A DNA stretch of 64,000 nucleotides from Flavobacteriales bacterium (GCA_020635675.1 JACJZJ010000004.1:186001-250000); one strand, 5' to 3'; numbered from the stretch's first letter, positions 26,644 through 36,119 are shown. The notes: a model not told the origin generated them from the letters alone. Translations and numbers: made by a program.

Positions 26644-27363
26644 TCAGCGCACCTGCATGCGGATCGCTCCCGCGTGCAACCGAGGGCCCGGGGCCATCGA
26701 CCGCACAGCACGGCCCAGCAGGTCGCATTCAGGGATCGCGGAAGTGGTCCCTGTCGCTTGCAAGCCCTCCGGAACGGAGGTGCTGAGCGATGCCGGGGAA
26801 CCGACCACACGCACCTCGTCCAACCCCCATGCACCGGCGCTACCCTGGTAGGCGGTCAATGTGATCTGGAAGGTGCCGAACACCATGGTCTCATCGGCCT
26901 GCACGGTCCCAAGGTCATCCAGCAGCAACGTGCTTGAGCCTTCGACGAGCTCTTGGTCGGCCATCGGAACGGGTGTGCCGTTGTTCATGGCGAGGTCCAC
27001 ACGTATGCGATGCGGCCCGGCCGCCATCCCGATCCCACGGACGAACAGGCTGTCGATATGAACGGGTACCAGCGCGATACCACTGAGCACCACGCGGTGA
27101 CCGGGCTGCGGTGCATCGGACCATCCATAGGTAAGCAGAACATTGTCATTGACCTGCACGGGGAAAGGGCAGACGTCAAGGCCGATCATCGCCACATTGG
27201 TCCCCATGAACTGCGGACTTTCATTGCTGGGGACATTACAGGCCGTGCACCCCGTGTCACAGCTGAGCATCATGGCGCAGGGCTCGTTGAGCCAGGACCA
27301 GGTGATGGATTGGCCCGAAACGGCCAGCGGGATCAATGTCCCGGCGAGAAGATGGAGGCGCAT
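26644..27363 (-). CDS. Secreted protein of unknown function
   Basis: A 239-aa protein with a signal peptide (MRLHLLAGTLIPLAVSGQ) followed by a Cys-rich stretch (CAMMLSCDTGCTACN, about residues 29-43) and a beta-rich body. The last 30 residues (CDLLGRAVRSMAPGPRLHAG) look like the second half of a T9SS sorting domain without the usual PNP-containing first half. I do not recognise the family. The codon pattern and signal peptide support a real gene. It is flanked by hairpins on both sides and is probably transcribed alone. Confidence 0.6.
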   Translation of the reverse strand: MRLHLLAGTLIPLAVSGQSITWSWLNEPCAMMLSCDTGCTACNVPSNESPQFMGTNVAMIGLDVCPFPVQVNDNVLLTYGWSDAPQPGHRVVLSGIALVPVHIDSLFVRGIGMAAGPHRIRVDLAMNNGTPVPMADQELVEGSSTLLLDDLGTVQADETMVFGTFQITLTAYQGSAGAWGLDEVRVVGSPASLSTSVPEGLQATGTTSAIPECDLLGRAVRSMAPGPRLHAGAIRMQVR

Positions 27364-27427
27364 GTGGGTGGTGCATCGCGACCGACGCGGAGCTTTGAAC
27401 GGCGGGGCGGGCCGGCGGGTTGCAGAC

Positions 27428-27460
27428 CACGGGCCCGGCCTTGTACTGGCCGGGCCCGTG
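27428..27460 (-). terminator. Hairpin terminator of the beta-barrel gene
   Basis: A perfect 13-bp stem (CACGGGCCCGGCC at 27428-27440 with its complement at 27448-27460) and a 7-nt loop lie 21 bp past the stop at 27482. No T-run is present. Confidence 0.7.
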
Positions 27461-27481
27461 AACGCGGATCTACCGCTCCGG

Positions 27482-28159
27482 TCAGAATACGCCGACCTTC
27501 AGGCTCGCGGTCAGATCGAACCCGCGTAGGGCATTGTCCGGCACGCCTTGGATGTTCAGGTCACTGGTGAATCGATAGGAAGCACCGAGACCCAATCGTA
27601 CGATGCGCAACAGGTTCACCTCGACCTCCACGCCAGGTTCGGCCAGGAAGAAGGCTCTCCCATCCTCACCATACCGGAAATCGCCCTGATCGCCCCCCGG
27701 TCGCCGGTCCGTGGTGTATTGATGTCCGCATCCACCCGCACCCAGGATGATCGGCAGGCTGACATGCACCGGGCTGCGGTAAGCGATCACCGGCTCCAGG
27801 AGCAGCCCGCCGTACCCCGCTCTGAACAGGCTCGGCCGGTGCGACTCGATGCCTTGACCGGCGAGGTATCCGTCGTATCCCGGACTCTTCACGTCGGTGA
27901 CCAGTCCGTACCCGGCGATACCGAACGTGAACCGATGATCGATGATCCAGCCCGCCTTGATACCGGCGAGCATGGCGTCCTGGTCAAGGATGCGGGTGAA
28001 AGCGGCCGCGGGTGCCCCCCAGCCGCCATGTGCCACATGCCGGCCCTGGCCGAAAAGTGTATGCATCCCGGGCTCCTCCGGGCTCGTGGAACCCTGCGAC
28101 CGGGCAAGTTCCGGGAAGAGCAAGCAGACGACAAGGTGGGTGATGACGTATCGGGTCAT
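27482..28159 (-). CDS. Outer-membrane beta-barrel-like protein
   Basis: A 225-aa protein with a signal peptide (YVITHLVVCLLFPELARSQ) and alternating amphipathic strands (HRFTFGIAGYGLVTDV, RIVRLGLGASYRFTSDLN) ending in an aromatic residue after FDLTASLKVGVF, as outer-membrane barrels do. No enzyme motif is seen; it is probably a small porin-like or structural barrel. ATG at 28159 is chosen for the signal peptide. The 295 bp upstream, between this start and the divergent response regulator, hold no gene I can support. Confidence 0.68.
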   Translation of the reverse strand: MTRYVITHLVVCLLFPELARSQGSTSPEEPGMHTLFGQGRHVAHGGWGAPAAAFTRILDQDAMLAGIKAGWIIDHRFTFGIAGYGLVTDVKSPGYDGYLAGQGIESHRPSLFRAGYGGLLLEPVIAYRSPVHVSLPIILGAGGCGHQYTTDRRPGGDQGDFRYGEDGRAFFLAEPGVEVEVNLLRIVRLGLGASYRFTSDLNIQGVPDNALRGFDLTASLKVGVF

Positions 28160-28454
28160 GATCTGTTGTGTGTTTCTGGAACAAAGACCATCACGGTCCG
28201 AAATACCCCCATCCCACCTATAGCTCCGCGATCCGGACAAGGGGCATGCCCACCATCCACGAAATGCGGGAGGACCAACGCGGACCATATCCCAATATGG
28301 TGCAGCCCTACTTCACGCGCCCTTTGAACGATCGCCCGGGCCATCGACCCCATCGATGGATCCCTCGTGTTCGCCGAAAAGAACGGGGGGCCTCACGGAC
28401 ATCTCTTCATCTTGGTCGCGACCTCCATACACAGGACCTTGGATCATTGACGGC

Positions 28455-29222
28455 ATGCCCGAAGCACAGCATCACGGCCGAAGCGTCCTCGTGGTCGAGG
28501 ATGAGGCCATCATCCGGAAGGACATCGTGCATCGTTTGGAGCAGTTGGGGTACCGGGTGATCGGCACCGCCCGCTCCGGTTCCGAAGCCATTGTGGTCGC
28601 CCGGTCATTGCTACCTGATGTCGTCATCATGGACATCCATCTGACCGATGGGCATACCGGCATCGACGCGGCGCGTGCCATCCATCGCGAACTCCACCGT
28701 CCCGTCGTCTTCCTCACCGCGAACTCCGACGAGGCCACCGTTATGTCCGCTCGAACCGCGGAACCCTACGGATTCCTGGTCAAGCCATTCAATGATGCCG
28801 CTCTACGTGCGGCCATGGAGATCGCCATGTACAAGCATGTCAGGGACCGCGGACTGATCGAGGAACGGCGGCACCTTTTCCAATTGGCCTCCGAACGTGT
28901 GCGTGAGGATTCCATCTTCGTAAAGCACAAAGGGGTGCTGATACGCTGTCCGATCGAAGGGATCGTGCATTTGGAAGCCTTGCGCGACTATGTGGGCATC
29001 CACCTTGCGGACCGTCGGTTCGTTGTGCACGCCACCCTGCAGACCCTTGCTGGTCGTTTGCCCCGAAAGGATTTCATGCGGGTGCATCGCTCCTTCATCG
29101 TCCGGATCGAACGGATCCAGGTGGTGCATGAAGGCATCATCGTGCTGGAGCCCAACGGCGCGCGCATCCCCATCGGCGGCACGTATCAGGCGGCCGTGCG
29201 CGAGCGGTTGAAGATCCTCTGA
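28455..29222 (+). CDS. LytTR-family response regulator
   Basis: A 255-aa two-component regulator. Residues 10-125 are a receiver domain (VLVVEDEAIIRKD, phospho-acceptor Asp60 in VVIMDIHL, conserved Lys in GFLVKPFND). Residues about 155-255 form a LytTR DNA-binding domain (IVHLEALRDYVGIHLAD, RVHRSFIVRIERIQ). LytTR regulators bind direct repeats in promoters and usually pair with a membrane histidine kinase, but no kinase gene is adjacent, so it is an orphan here. ATG at 28455 starts just before the receiver. A small membrane-protein gene follows after 10 bp. Confidence 0.9.
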   Translation: MPEAQHHGRSVLVVEDEAIIRKDIVHRLEQLGYRVIGTARSGSEAIVVARSLLPDVVIMDIHLTDGHTGIDAARAIHRELHRPVVFLTANSDEATVMSARTAEPYGFLVKPFNDAALRAAMEIAMYKHVRDRGLIEERRHLFQLASERVREDSIFVKHKGVLIRCPIEGIVHLEALRDYVGIHLADRRFVVHATLQTLAGRLPRKDFMRVHRSFIVRIERIQVVHEGIIVLEPNGARIPIGGTYQAAVRERLKIL

Positions 29223-29232
29223 AGCGGACCAC

Positions 29233-29604
29233 ATGAACAGCATGCTTGCCTTGATCCTCGGCTCCGTGGCCTTTGTGCTCTACGAGCTCGTGCTCGGGTT
29301 CGCGATCGCATTCGCCGCCAGGTTGGTCATACAACGGATGCTTTCCGACTATGACTGGCCATTGGGACCGGGACCGCCCTCGAACCTACCCGGGGCGCGA
29401 AGGGATCCTCCCTTCCTTGCGCGGGCCGGACTTGGACTGTTCGGATGGGGAACGGCTGCGCTACCCCTTCATCTGGCCTCGCATTATGTGCGCCTGTTCC
29501 CCATCGACCGTCTTGCCGGAATGGCCGTGCTGGTGCTTCCGGCAGGGGTCGTTCTGCTGGCGCTCGTTGTTGCCGGTGCCCGCCCCCGATCCGTGGACCG
29601 GTAG
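29233..29604 (+). CDS. Small predicted membrane protein
   Basis: A 123-aa hydrophobic protein with three likely membrane segments (ALILGSVAFVLYELVLGFAI, GLGLFGWGTAALPLHLA, GMAVLVLPAGVVLLALVVAG). I do not recognise the family. It begins 10 bp after the LytTR regulator, so it is likely co-transcribed and may be functionally linked to it. Competing frames over the same bases lack a coherent pattern, and the hydrophobic-segment layout argues this frame is real. Confidence 0.5.
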   Translation: MNSMLALILGSVAFVLYELVLGFAIAFAARLVIQRMLSDYDWPLGPGPPSNLPGARRDPPFLARAGLGLFGWGTAALPLHLASHYVRLFPIDRLAGMAVLVLPAGVVLLALVVAGARPRSVDR

Positions 29605-29670
29605 GTTCCCGACCTTCGGGGCAACCGCCCGCTCGTTGCAATACGTCCTATCCTCCGAAAGCCCATCACC

Positions 29671-31404
29671 ATGACCCGGACCACGACCCGAGACCTTTTC
29701 CTCGCCATCGGCTTTGCGATCGCGACCCTACCGCTATCGGCCACCCACATCATGGGCGGCGAACTGACCTACCGGCATCTCGGCGGCAACGATTACAAAG
29801 TGGACCTGGTCCTCTACCGGGATTGTGCGGGGATACCGGTGAACCCCGTGGAATCCATCACCGTGCAATCGGACAACTGCGCGACCTTTTTCAATGCGAG
29901 CCTGTTTCTGGCGGACACGGTGACCATCACCACAGGCTGCGCGAACATGCTCACGACCTGCGAAGGCGGTCAAGCACCGGGCATGGAGGTCTACTACTAT
30001 ACGGACACCATCACCATCGCGACGGCCTGCGACGATTGGCGCATCTGGTGGACCCAGTGTTGCCGGAACGGCGCGATCATGAACCTGGCCAACCCGACCA
30101 CCCTGAGCTCCTATCTCGAAGCCCGCCTGGACAACGTGAACGCACCCGACAACTCGTCTCCCGTGTTCCAGGAGCTGCAGCTCCCATTCGTCTGCAACGG
30201 CGTGCCATTCTGCCTGGACAACGCGGCCTATGAGCCGGACGGTGACTCACTGGTGTACAGCATGACCGCTGTGTACGATGGCAATTGGCTGAACCCCGCC
30301 CCCTATTTCTCGCCCTTCTCCCCGACCGATCCCTTCCCGACCGTGAACGGATTGTCCTTCGACCCCACCACCGGCAACCTGTGCTGCACACCCAATGCCG
30401 TAGGAGCCTTTGTCGTGGGATTCCAGGTCGATGAATACCGCAACGGGGTATACATCGGCGGAACCCGGCGTGATCTGCAGTTGTGGCTGGTCCCCTGCCC
30501 ATCCGCATCGCTGGGTATCCAAGGCATCGTATTCGACAGCACCGGCACAGCGATCAGTGATGGGACCGTGGAACTTTGGGAGTATGGTCTGAACAGCCAG
30601 AGCAGCACGCTTCTCAACACCACTGCGGTGAACACCCAGGGTGAATTCGCTTTCACCGGCTACCCGAACGGCCAGTACCTGGTCCGTGCGGTGGTGGATA
30701 CGCTGCTCTACCCCGGCCAGGCCGATTCCTACCATGAGAGCACATACTACTGGCAGTATGCGGACGTCCTGAATTCCGTATGCGACACGGTCCTCCAGGC
30801 CGACATCACCCTGGTGGGCTACGGGAACCTCAACGGCTCAGGGTATCTCACGGGCTTCCTCGGGGACCTTGGCATCGTGCGTTCCACCGAGGGCGATCCC
30901 TGGCCCGGTGTGGGTGTGATCCTCGAACGCTGGCCGGAACGGGAGTTGGTGGCCTACACCCGCACGAACGCCTCCGGCCACTACGCGTTCAGCAGCGTTC
31001 CGTTCGGTGAGTACCGTATCCTGATGGACCATCCGGGCCTGCCGATGCTGGGCTACTACCATGTGACCGTGGATGCCCTGCACACCACGTTCGCTGACCT
31101 GGACTATGCGGCCGATCCGTTCGGCTTCTTCACCACTTCGGGGACGACGTCCGTCCAAGAGACCACCGGAACACAGATCATGATCGCCCCTAACCCCGTC
31201 GGGGCGGAAGGTCTGCTGCATTTGCGGGGACTGAACGACGGACCAATGCTTGTGCAGGTCGATGACGTGATGGGACGGAGGGTGCTTGCCCGAAAGCTCC
31301 AGGTCACCGGCGGGCAGGCCTTGGTCACGCTTGCCCCACTCCCGCCCGGAGCCTATCTGATACGGATCGGCGACGGCAAGGTGTTGCGCCTGGTGAAGGA
31401 ATGA
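29671..31404 (+). CDS. T9SS surface protein with SprB-type N-terminal domain
   Basis: A 577-aa secreted protein. After the signal peptide, THIMGGELTYRHLGGNDYKV and then VLYRDCAG are the opening of a domain found at the N-terminus of many Bacteroidota gliding- and adhesion-related surface proteins. Cys pairs (CCRNGAIMN, CCTPNAVG) suggest disulfides. Residues about 285-370 and 395-475 are carboxypeptidase-regulatory or SdrD-B-like beta domains (GIVFDSTGTAISDGTVELWE). It ends in a T9SS type A domain (IAPNPVGAEG, LPPGAYLIRI). An adhesin role is inferred. A strong terminator follows. Confidence 0.83.
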   Translation: MTRTTTRDLFLAIGFAIATLPLSATHIMGGELTYRHLGGNDYKVDLVLYRDCAGIPVNPVESITVQSDNCATFFNASLFLADTVTITTGCANMLTTCEGGQAPGMEVYYYTDTITIATACDDWRIWWTQCCRNGAIMNLANPTTLSSYLEARLDNVNAPDNSSPVFQELQLPFVCNGVPFCLDNAAYEPDGDSLVYSMTAVYDGNWLNPAPYFSPFSPTDPFPTVNGLSFDPTTGNLCCTPNAVGAFVVGFQVDEYRNGVYIGGTRRDLQLWLVPCPSASLGIQGIVFDSTGTAISDGTVELWEYGLNSQSSTLLNTTAVNTQGEFAFTGYPNGQYLVRAVVDTLLYPGQADSYHESTYYWQYADVLNSVCDTVLQADITLVGYGNLNGSGYLTGFLGDLGIVRSTEGDPWPGVGVILERWPERELVAYTRTNASGHYAFSSVPFGEYRILMDHPGLPMLGYYHVTVDALHTTFADLDYAADPFGFFTTSGTTSVQETTGTQIMIAPNPVGAEGLLHLRGLNDGPMLVQVDDVMGRRVLARKLQVTGGQALVTLAPLPPGAYLIRIGDGKVLRLVKE

Positions 31405-31428
31405 ACGGTGTTCGGGGCGGATCCTTTG

Positions 31429-31454
31429 AAGAGCGGGCCACGGGGCCCGCTCTT
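31429..31454 (+). terminator. Intrinsic terminator
   Basis: A perfect 11-bp stem (AAGAGCGGGCC at 31429-31439 with 31444-31454) and ACGG loop are followed by a T-rich tail (TGGTTTTCC), 25 bp after the stop of the surface-protein gene. Confidence 0.82.
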
Positions 31455-31536
31455 TGGTTTTCCACCACACCCCTGAAGGCAGCGACGATCCCATACGGGG
31501 CTGACGAATGTCGTTCCACCAGCAGGTCCGGCAATT

Positions 31537-31544
31537 AACCTTTG
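31537..31544 (+). promoter_or_regulatory. Candidate -7 element AACCTTTG before ppsA
   Basis: Seven of eight bases match TAnnTTTG, 53 bp before the ATG of PEP synthase. It lies after the upstream terminator, where a promoter is required. Confidence 0.35.
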
Positions 31545-31597
31545 CAGTGACATTCCGTTAAAAGCGACGTTCGATCACCCGCATTCCTTCGCAAAAC

Positions 31598-34081
31598 ATG
31601 AGCACTCCCTCCTATCTGAAATGGCTTGATGAGGTCGAACTGAGCGACATCGACACCGTCGGTGGCAAGAACGCCAGCCTCGGTGAGATGATCCGCAATC
31701 TGAAGAACCTCGGCGTGCACGTGCCCGGCGGATTCGTGGTGACCGTGGCGAGCTATCACGCTTTCATCGCGCACAACGACCTGGACCAGAAGATCCGCGA
31801 CATCGTGGCGAAGCTGGACGTGGACGATGTGGAGAACGTGCGCCGGACCGGCCTCGCGGTCCGCACCCTGATCAAGAACGGCAAGTTCCCCGAAGCCATC
31901 TGGAAAGGCATCCTGGAACGCTATGACGAGATGAGCAAGCAGTACGGCCAGGAACATACCGATGTGGCCGTGCGCTCCAGCGCCACCGCGGAGGACCTGC
32001 CCGATGCCAGCTTCGCCGGTCAACAGGAGACCTACCTCAACATACGCGGCCCGCAGGACCTGATCAGTGCGGTGCGCAACTGCTTCGCTTCGCTCTTCAC
32101 CGACCGCGCCATCGTCTACCGGCAAAGCCTCGGATACGACCACTTCCAGGTCGGCCTCAGCGTGGGCGTGCAGAAGATGGTCCGCTCCGACCTCGGCGCC
32201 AGCGGCGTGGCATTTTCGATCGACACCGAGAGCGGTTTCAAGGATGTGGTGGTGATCAACGGCAGCTACGGCCTTGGTGAAATGGTGGTGCAGGGCGCCG
32301 TGAGCCCCGACGAGTTCATCGTGTTCAAGCCCACCCTCGCGGAAGGCTTCAGCAGCATCATCGAGAAGAAGCTCGGCAACAAGGACCGCAAGATGATCTA
32401 CGGTGTGGAGCCCGGAAAGCCCACGCAGATCATCCCCACCGAGCGCCCCATGCGCAACCGCTTCTGCGTCACCGACGAGCAGGCGCTGGAAGTGGCACGC
32501 AGTGTGGCGGCGATCGAGAAATATTACAGTGACAAGAAAGGCCATTGGAGCCCGATGGACGTGGAATGGGCCGTGGACGGCCTCAGCAAGCAGCTCTTCA
32601 TCCTGCAGGCACGCCCCGAGACGATCCACAGCCAGAAGGACAAGGATGTGGTGGTGGAATACAAGCTCGATCATCCCAAGCCCGGCAACGGATCCATGGA
32701 TGGCGCAGTGGACTACAAGACCATCACCACCGGCATCGCCATCGGCGATCGTGTGGGTGCCGGCAAAGTGCGTGTCATGTTCGCCCTCGACGGCCGCGAC
32801 GGCAGCACCGACGGCAAGGACTTCCGACCCGGTGACGTGCTGGTGACCGACATGACCGATCCCGACTGGGAGCCGATCATGAAGAAGGCCGCCGCCATCA
32901 TCACCAACAAGGGGGGGCGCACCTGTCATGCCGCCATCGTGGCGCGGGAAATGGGCGTGCCGGCCATCGTGGGTTGCGGCAACGCCACCGACCTGCTGGA
33001 GACCGGCATGGAGGTTACCGCCAGCTGCTGCGAAGGCGACACCGGCGTGATCTACCAGGGCCAGATCCCCTTCCGTGTGGAAGAAACCCGTCTGGACGAC
33101 CTGCCCGACGTGCGCACGCCGATCATGCTGAACGTGGCCAGCCCGGACCTCGCCTTCAAGTTCGCCCACCTGCCCAATGCCGGCGTGGGCCTGGCGCGCG
33201 AGGAGTTCATCATCAACAACTACATCCAGGCCCATCCCCTCGCGCTCCTGCAACACAAGGAATTGGGCGATGTGAACCTCAGCGGCAAGATCAGCTACCT
33301 GATCACGGGCTATGAGGACGAGGAGACCTTTTTCGTGAAGCGCCTCAGCTATGGCATCGCCAAGATCGCCGCGGCCTTCCACCCCAACAAGGTGATCGTG
33401 CGCTTCAGCGATTTCAAGAGCAACGAATACCGCAACCTGCTCGGCGGCGAGCACTTCGAACCGCATGAGGAGAACCCGATGATCGGCTGGCGCGGTGCAT
33501 CGCGTTACTACAGTGACACTTACAAGGAGGCCTTCGGGCTCGAGTGCAAGGCCATCCGCCGTGTGCGGGAGAAGATGGGCCTGAAGAACGTGGTGGTGAT
33601 GATCCCCTTCTGCCGCACCATCCAGGAGCTCAAACAGGTGGAAGGCGTGATGCGGGAGTACGGTCTCGAGCGTGGCAAGGAAGGCTTGGAGCTTTACTTG
33701 ATGGCCGAGATCCCCAGCAACATCATCCTCGCAGAGGAGTTCGCCCAGCACATCGATGGCTTCTCCATCGGCAGCAACGACCTCACCCAGCTCACCCTCG
33801 GTCTCGACCGCGACAGCTCGCTCGTCGCCCACATATACGACGAGCGCAACGAGGCCGTGAAGCGCATGCTGCGCATGCTGATCGAAACGGCCAAGCGCAC
33901 CAGGACCAAGGTGGGCATCTGCGGCCAGGGCCCCAGCGACCATCCGGACTTCGCGCAGTTCCTCGTCGAGCTCGGCATCGACTCCATCAGCGTGACCCCG
34001 GACAGTTTGTTGAAGACACGCAAGGCCATCGCGGAGGTGGAGAAGAAAGTGGCGGGGAACGGCGTAAAGGCCCGCGCCTAG
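31598..34081 (+). CDS. ppsA: Phosphoenolpyruvate synthase
   Basis: An 827-aa cytoplasmic enzyme converting pyruvate and ATP to PEP, AMP and phosphate for gluconeogenesis. The N-terminal nucleotide-binding domain opens with DTVGGKNASLGEMI. The central swivelling phosphohistidine domain has GGRTCHAAIVAREMG with the catalytic His near residue 443. The C-terminal PEP-binding barrel includes GSNDLTQLTLGLDRDS and the catalytic-Cys segment KVGICGQGPSD. The length fits the family (about 800 aa). A terminator and candidate promoter lie just upstream, so it is transcribed alone. Its stop lies 5 bp from that of the convergent thioesterase gene. Confidence 0.96.
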   Translation: MSTPSYLKWLDEVELSDIDTVGGKNASLGEMIRNLKNLGVHVPGGFVVTVASYHAFIAHNDLDQKIRDIVAKLDVDDVENVRRTGLAVRTLIKNGKFPEAIWKGILERYDEMSKQYGQEHTDVAVRSSATAEDLPDASFAGQQETYLNIRGPQDLISAVRNCFASLFTDRAIVYRQSLGYDHFQVGLSVGVQKMVRSDLGASGVAFSIDTESGFKDVVVINGSYGLGEMVVQGAVSPDEFIVFKPTLAEGFSSIIEKKLGNKDRKMIYGVEPGKPTQIIPTERPMRNRFCVTDEQALEVARSVAAIEKYYSDKKGHWSPMDVEWAVDGLSKQLFILQARPETIHSQKDKDVVVEYKLDHPKPGNGSMDGAVDYKTITTGIAIGDRVGAGKVRVMFALDGRDGSTDGKDFRPGDVLVTDMTDPDWEPIMKKAAAIITNKGGRTCHAAIVAREMGVPAIVGCGNATDLLETGMEVTASCCEGDTGVIYQGQIPFRVEETRLDDLPDVRTPIMLNVASPDLAFKFAHLPNAGVGLAREEFIINNYIQAHPLALLQHKELGDVNLSGKISYLITGYEDEETFFVKRLSYGIAKIAAAFHPNKVIVRFSDFKSNEYRNLLGGEHFEPHEENPMIGWRGASRYYSDTYKEAFGLECKAIRRVREKMGLKNVVVMIPFCRTIQELKQVEGVMREYGLERGKEGLELYLMAEIPSNIILAEEFAQHIDGFSIGSNDLTQLTLGLDRDSSLVAHIYDERNEAVKRMLRMLIETAKRTRTKVGICGQGPSDHPDFAQFLVELGIDSISVTPDSLLKTRKAIAEVEKKVAGNGVKARA

Positions 34082-34086
34082 GTCCG

Positions 34087-34536
34087 CTATTGCTTCTTCA
34101 CCACCAACTCCTCGAAATCCTCCGTGCGCGGCAGTCCGAGGAAGTCCTCCATCAGGTGGGCGGGTGGAGTGGTGAGCTTCCGGGCCTGCGTATCGATCCA
34201 TGCGCCGTCCACGTTCAATTCCGCGCACAGCGTACCATCGTCACGCAGGAAATGATGCCGCATGCTCCAGCGGGACCCGTCCGGGCGGCAGCGGCTTAGC
34301 CGCAGCTCGATCACGATCGTGTCGGTGTGCCGGATCTCTCGGCGGAAGATGCACTCCTCGCGGAAAAGGATCGGCCCGAAATGCGCCTGCTGCATCTTGG
34401 CCGGGGTAAGGTCGATGGCGAAAAGCCAGCCGACACGCGCCTGGGCACCCAACGTGTAGTACACATCATGGCGCAGGTGGAAGTTGGGGTCCATGTCGGC
34501 CCAGCGCAGGTGCACCGGGAAGCGGAATTCGTCCAT
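34087..34536 (-). CDS. Hotdog-fold acyl-CoA thioesterase
   Basis: A 149-aa 4HBT-type protein. The active-site region RWADMDPNFHLRHDVYYTL contains the Asp typical of this subfamily (WxDMDxNxHxxxxxY), followed by the hotdog strands (CIFRREIRHTDTIVIELRLS). Such enzymes hydrolyse acyl-CoA thioesters in the cytoplasm; the substrate is unknown. ATG at 34536 is preferred over the in-frame GTG at 34542. It converges on ppsA with a 5-bp gap. Confidence 0.83.
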   Translation of the reverse strand: MDEFRFPVHLRWADMDPNFHLRHDVYYTLGAQARVGWLFAIDLTPAKMQQAHFGPILFREECIFRREIRHTDTIVIELRLSRCRPDGSRWSMRHHFLRDDGTLCAELNVDGAWIDTQARKLTTPPAHLMEDFLGLPRTEDFEELVVKKQ

Positions 34537-34643
34537 GGCCACGAAGGTCGCGGTTCCATGGGGTCCAGAGGTCGCCGATCTCGAACATGCAGCCTGTGAC
34601 CCCGATCGTCCGGTACGTCACTACCTTGCTGGATACGATCGTC

Positions 34644-36119
34644 ATGCGGACACCCATTCTCCCCTTCCTGCTAGTTACAGGCCTGCTTCCGCGGTCGAGC
34701 CATGCCCAGGACCATGTCAATCCCGGCCAGTTCACCTTCACGGTGGACAGCGGCCTGGTCTACGGATGGGACACGAATTACGTCGGCGCGATCGACACCC
34801 TGCGCCTGGACCTGTACAAGCCCATCGGCACCAGCGAGGCACATCGCCCGCTGCTCGTATTGGTGCATGGCGGCACCTGGCTCGGCGGTTGTCGCAATGA
34901 CCCCTCTTCAGGCGTGGTGCCGCTCGCGCGCGAGTTCGCCGGACGTGGATACGTCGTGGCCTCAGTGGACTATCGTCTTGGCTGGCACAAGGACGACTTC
35001 GTGCAGACACCCGCGGGCCCGCCGATCTGGCCCGATGGCTATCTGGCCCTGTACCCGGCCGACAGCGCCGAGATCAAGCGGGCACTTTACCGCGGCATGC
35101 AGGACGTCAAAGGGGCGATCCGTTGGCTGAAGGCCCGTGCCGATCAGGACAGCATCTGCACGGATAAGGTCTTCGTCGGCGGTGAAAGCGCAGGGGCTTT
35201 CGTGGCCCTGGCCGTTGGGCTCCTGGACCGGCCGGACGAGAAGCCGGAAGCGTGCATGGCCCTCCCGGATGCCCCTCCACCCTACTCCGCACTCCTGAAC
35301 GCCACCGAACTGGAATGTCAACGGACCACCTACACCGTGGACAGCACCACGCTGCATCGACCCGACCTCGGACCCGTAGCGGGCGATCTCAACCTCAACG
35401 GCTTCGATGCCTCCGTGATCGGCGTGGCCGACTTCTTCGGGGGCATGCCCTACGAAGCATTCACACAGGATTGGATCCAGGGCGTGGACACCCCGGCGAC
35501 CTACCTCTACCACCAGACCTGCGACGGGATCGTCCTGTTCCATTCCGGCAAGCCGTACACCACGCTTTCCGCCAACTGCAATCTGGGTGCCACGCCCTGG
35601 CACTATCAATACCCCACCATGAAAGGCAGCGGACGGGTCGCGGCTTATCTCGCCGCACTGACGGACCCTCCCGTGATGACGACCGACCTCGATCCCTGTG
35701 ATCCGTTCGACACGAACATCGCCCTCTTCGAATGCCTTCGCTACGCGAACAATGGCAGCTACCACTTCATGGCGAACGTTCCGTTGAGAGCCGCGCATCT
35801 CGCCGCGTTCTGGGGGCCGTTGGCGGACGATCCGGCGCCGTGCCTGGGGACGGTCATCCCGGGACAGGACAGCGACCGACCTTCCATACACCCCCAGCCC
35901 GCCCTCGACCATGTCGTAGTGCGATCGGGATCATTGCGCCCAGGCGATCCCTTCAGTCTCTTCGCACTGGATGGTCGTGAACTGAGAAGAGGCACGTGCA
36001 ACGGGGCACCCGGTGAAGTGCAGGTCGAATGGTACGGTGATCTTCCTCCAGGGACCTACCTCCTGATCGTCCACGGTCCGCGCCTGGCGGTTGTGGTCAA
36101 GTGCCTGGTCGGCCCCTGA
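34644..36119 (+). CDS. T9SS-exported alpha/beta-hydrolase (esterase-like)
   Basis: A 491-aa secreted hydrolase. After the signal peptide (ILPFLLVTGLLPRSSHAQ), residues 50-400 form an alpha/beta-hydrolase fold with the oxyanion motif LVLVHGGTWLGG (residues 71-82) and the nucleophile elbow GGESAGAF (Ser182). The catalytic His is not obvious. Residues 415-491 resemble a T9SS type A sorting domain (SIHPQPALDHVVV, LPPGTYLLIV). It probably acts on extracellular esters. ATG at 34644 starts the signal peptide. The gene lies upstream of mnmH with a 27-bp gap but its function does not suggest a shared pathway. Confidence 0.8.
   Translation: MRTPILPFLLVTGLLPRSSHAQDHVNPGQFTFTVDSGLVYGWDTNYVGAIDTLRLDLYKPIGTSEAHRPLLVLVHGGTWLGGCRNDPSSGVVPLAREFAGRGYVVASVDYRLGWHKDDFVQTPAGPPIWPDGYLALYPADSAEIKRALYRGMQDVKGAIRWLKARADQDSICTDKVFVGGESAGAFVALAVGLLDRPDEKPEACMALPDAPPPYSALLNATELECQRTTYTVDSTTLHRPDLGPVAGDLNLNGFDASVIGVADFFGGMPYEAFTQDWIQGVDTPATYLYHQTCDGIVLFHSGKPYTTLSANCNLGATPWHYQYPTMKGSGRVAAYLAALTDPPVMTTDLDPCDPFDTNIALFECLRYANNGSYHFMANVPLRAAHLAAFWGPLADDPAPCLGTVIPGQDSDRPSIHPQPALDHVVVRSGSLRPGDPFSLFALDGRELRRGTCNGAPGEVQVEWYGDLPPGTYLLIVHGPRLAVVVKCLVGP

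Noticed and set aside
31535..34228. 897-codon open frame antisense to ppsA, His-, Asp- and Ala-rich.
   Set aside because: It lies entirely across an intact, strongly conserved PEP synthase gene. Its composition is what a GC-rich coding strand produces when read backwards, and it has no domain motif.
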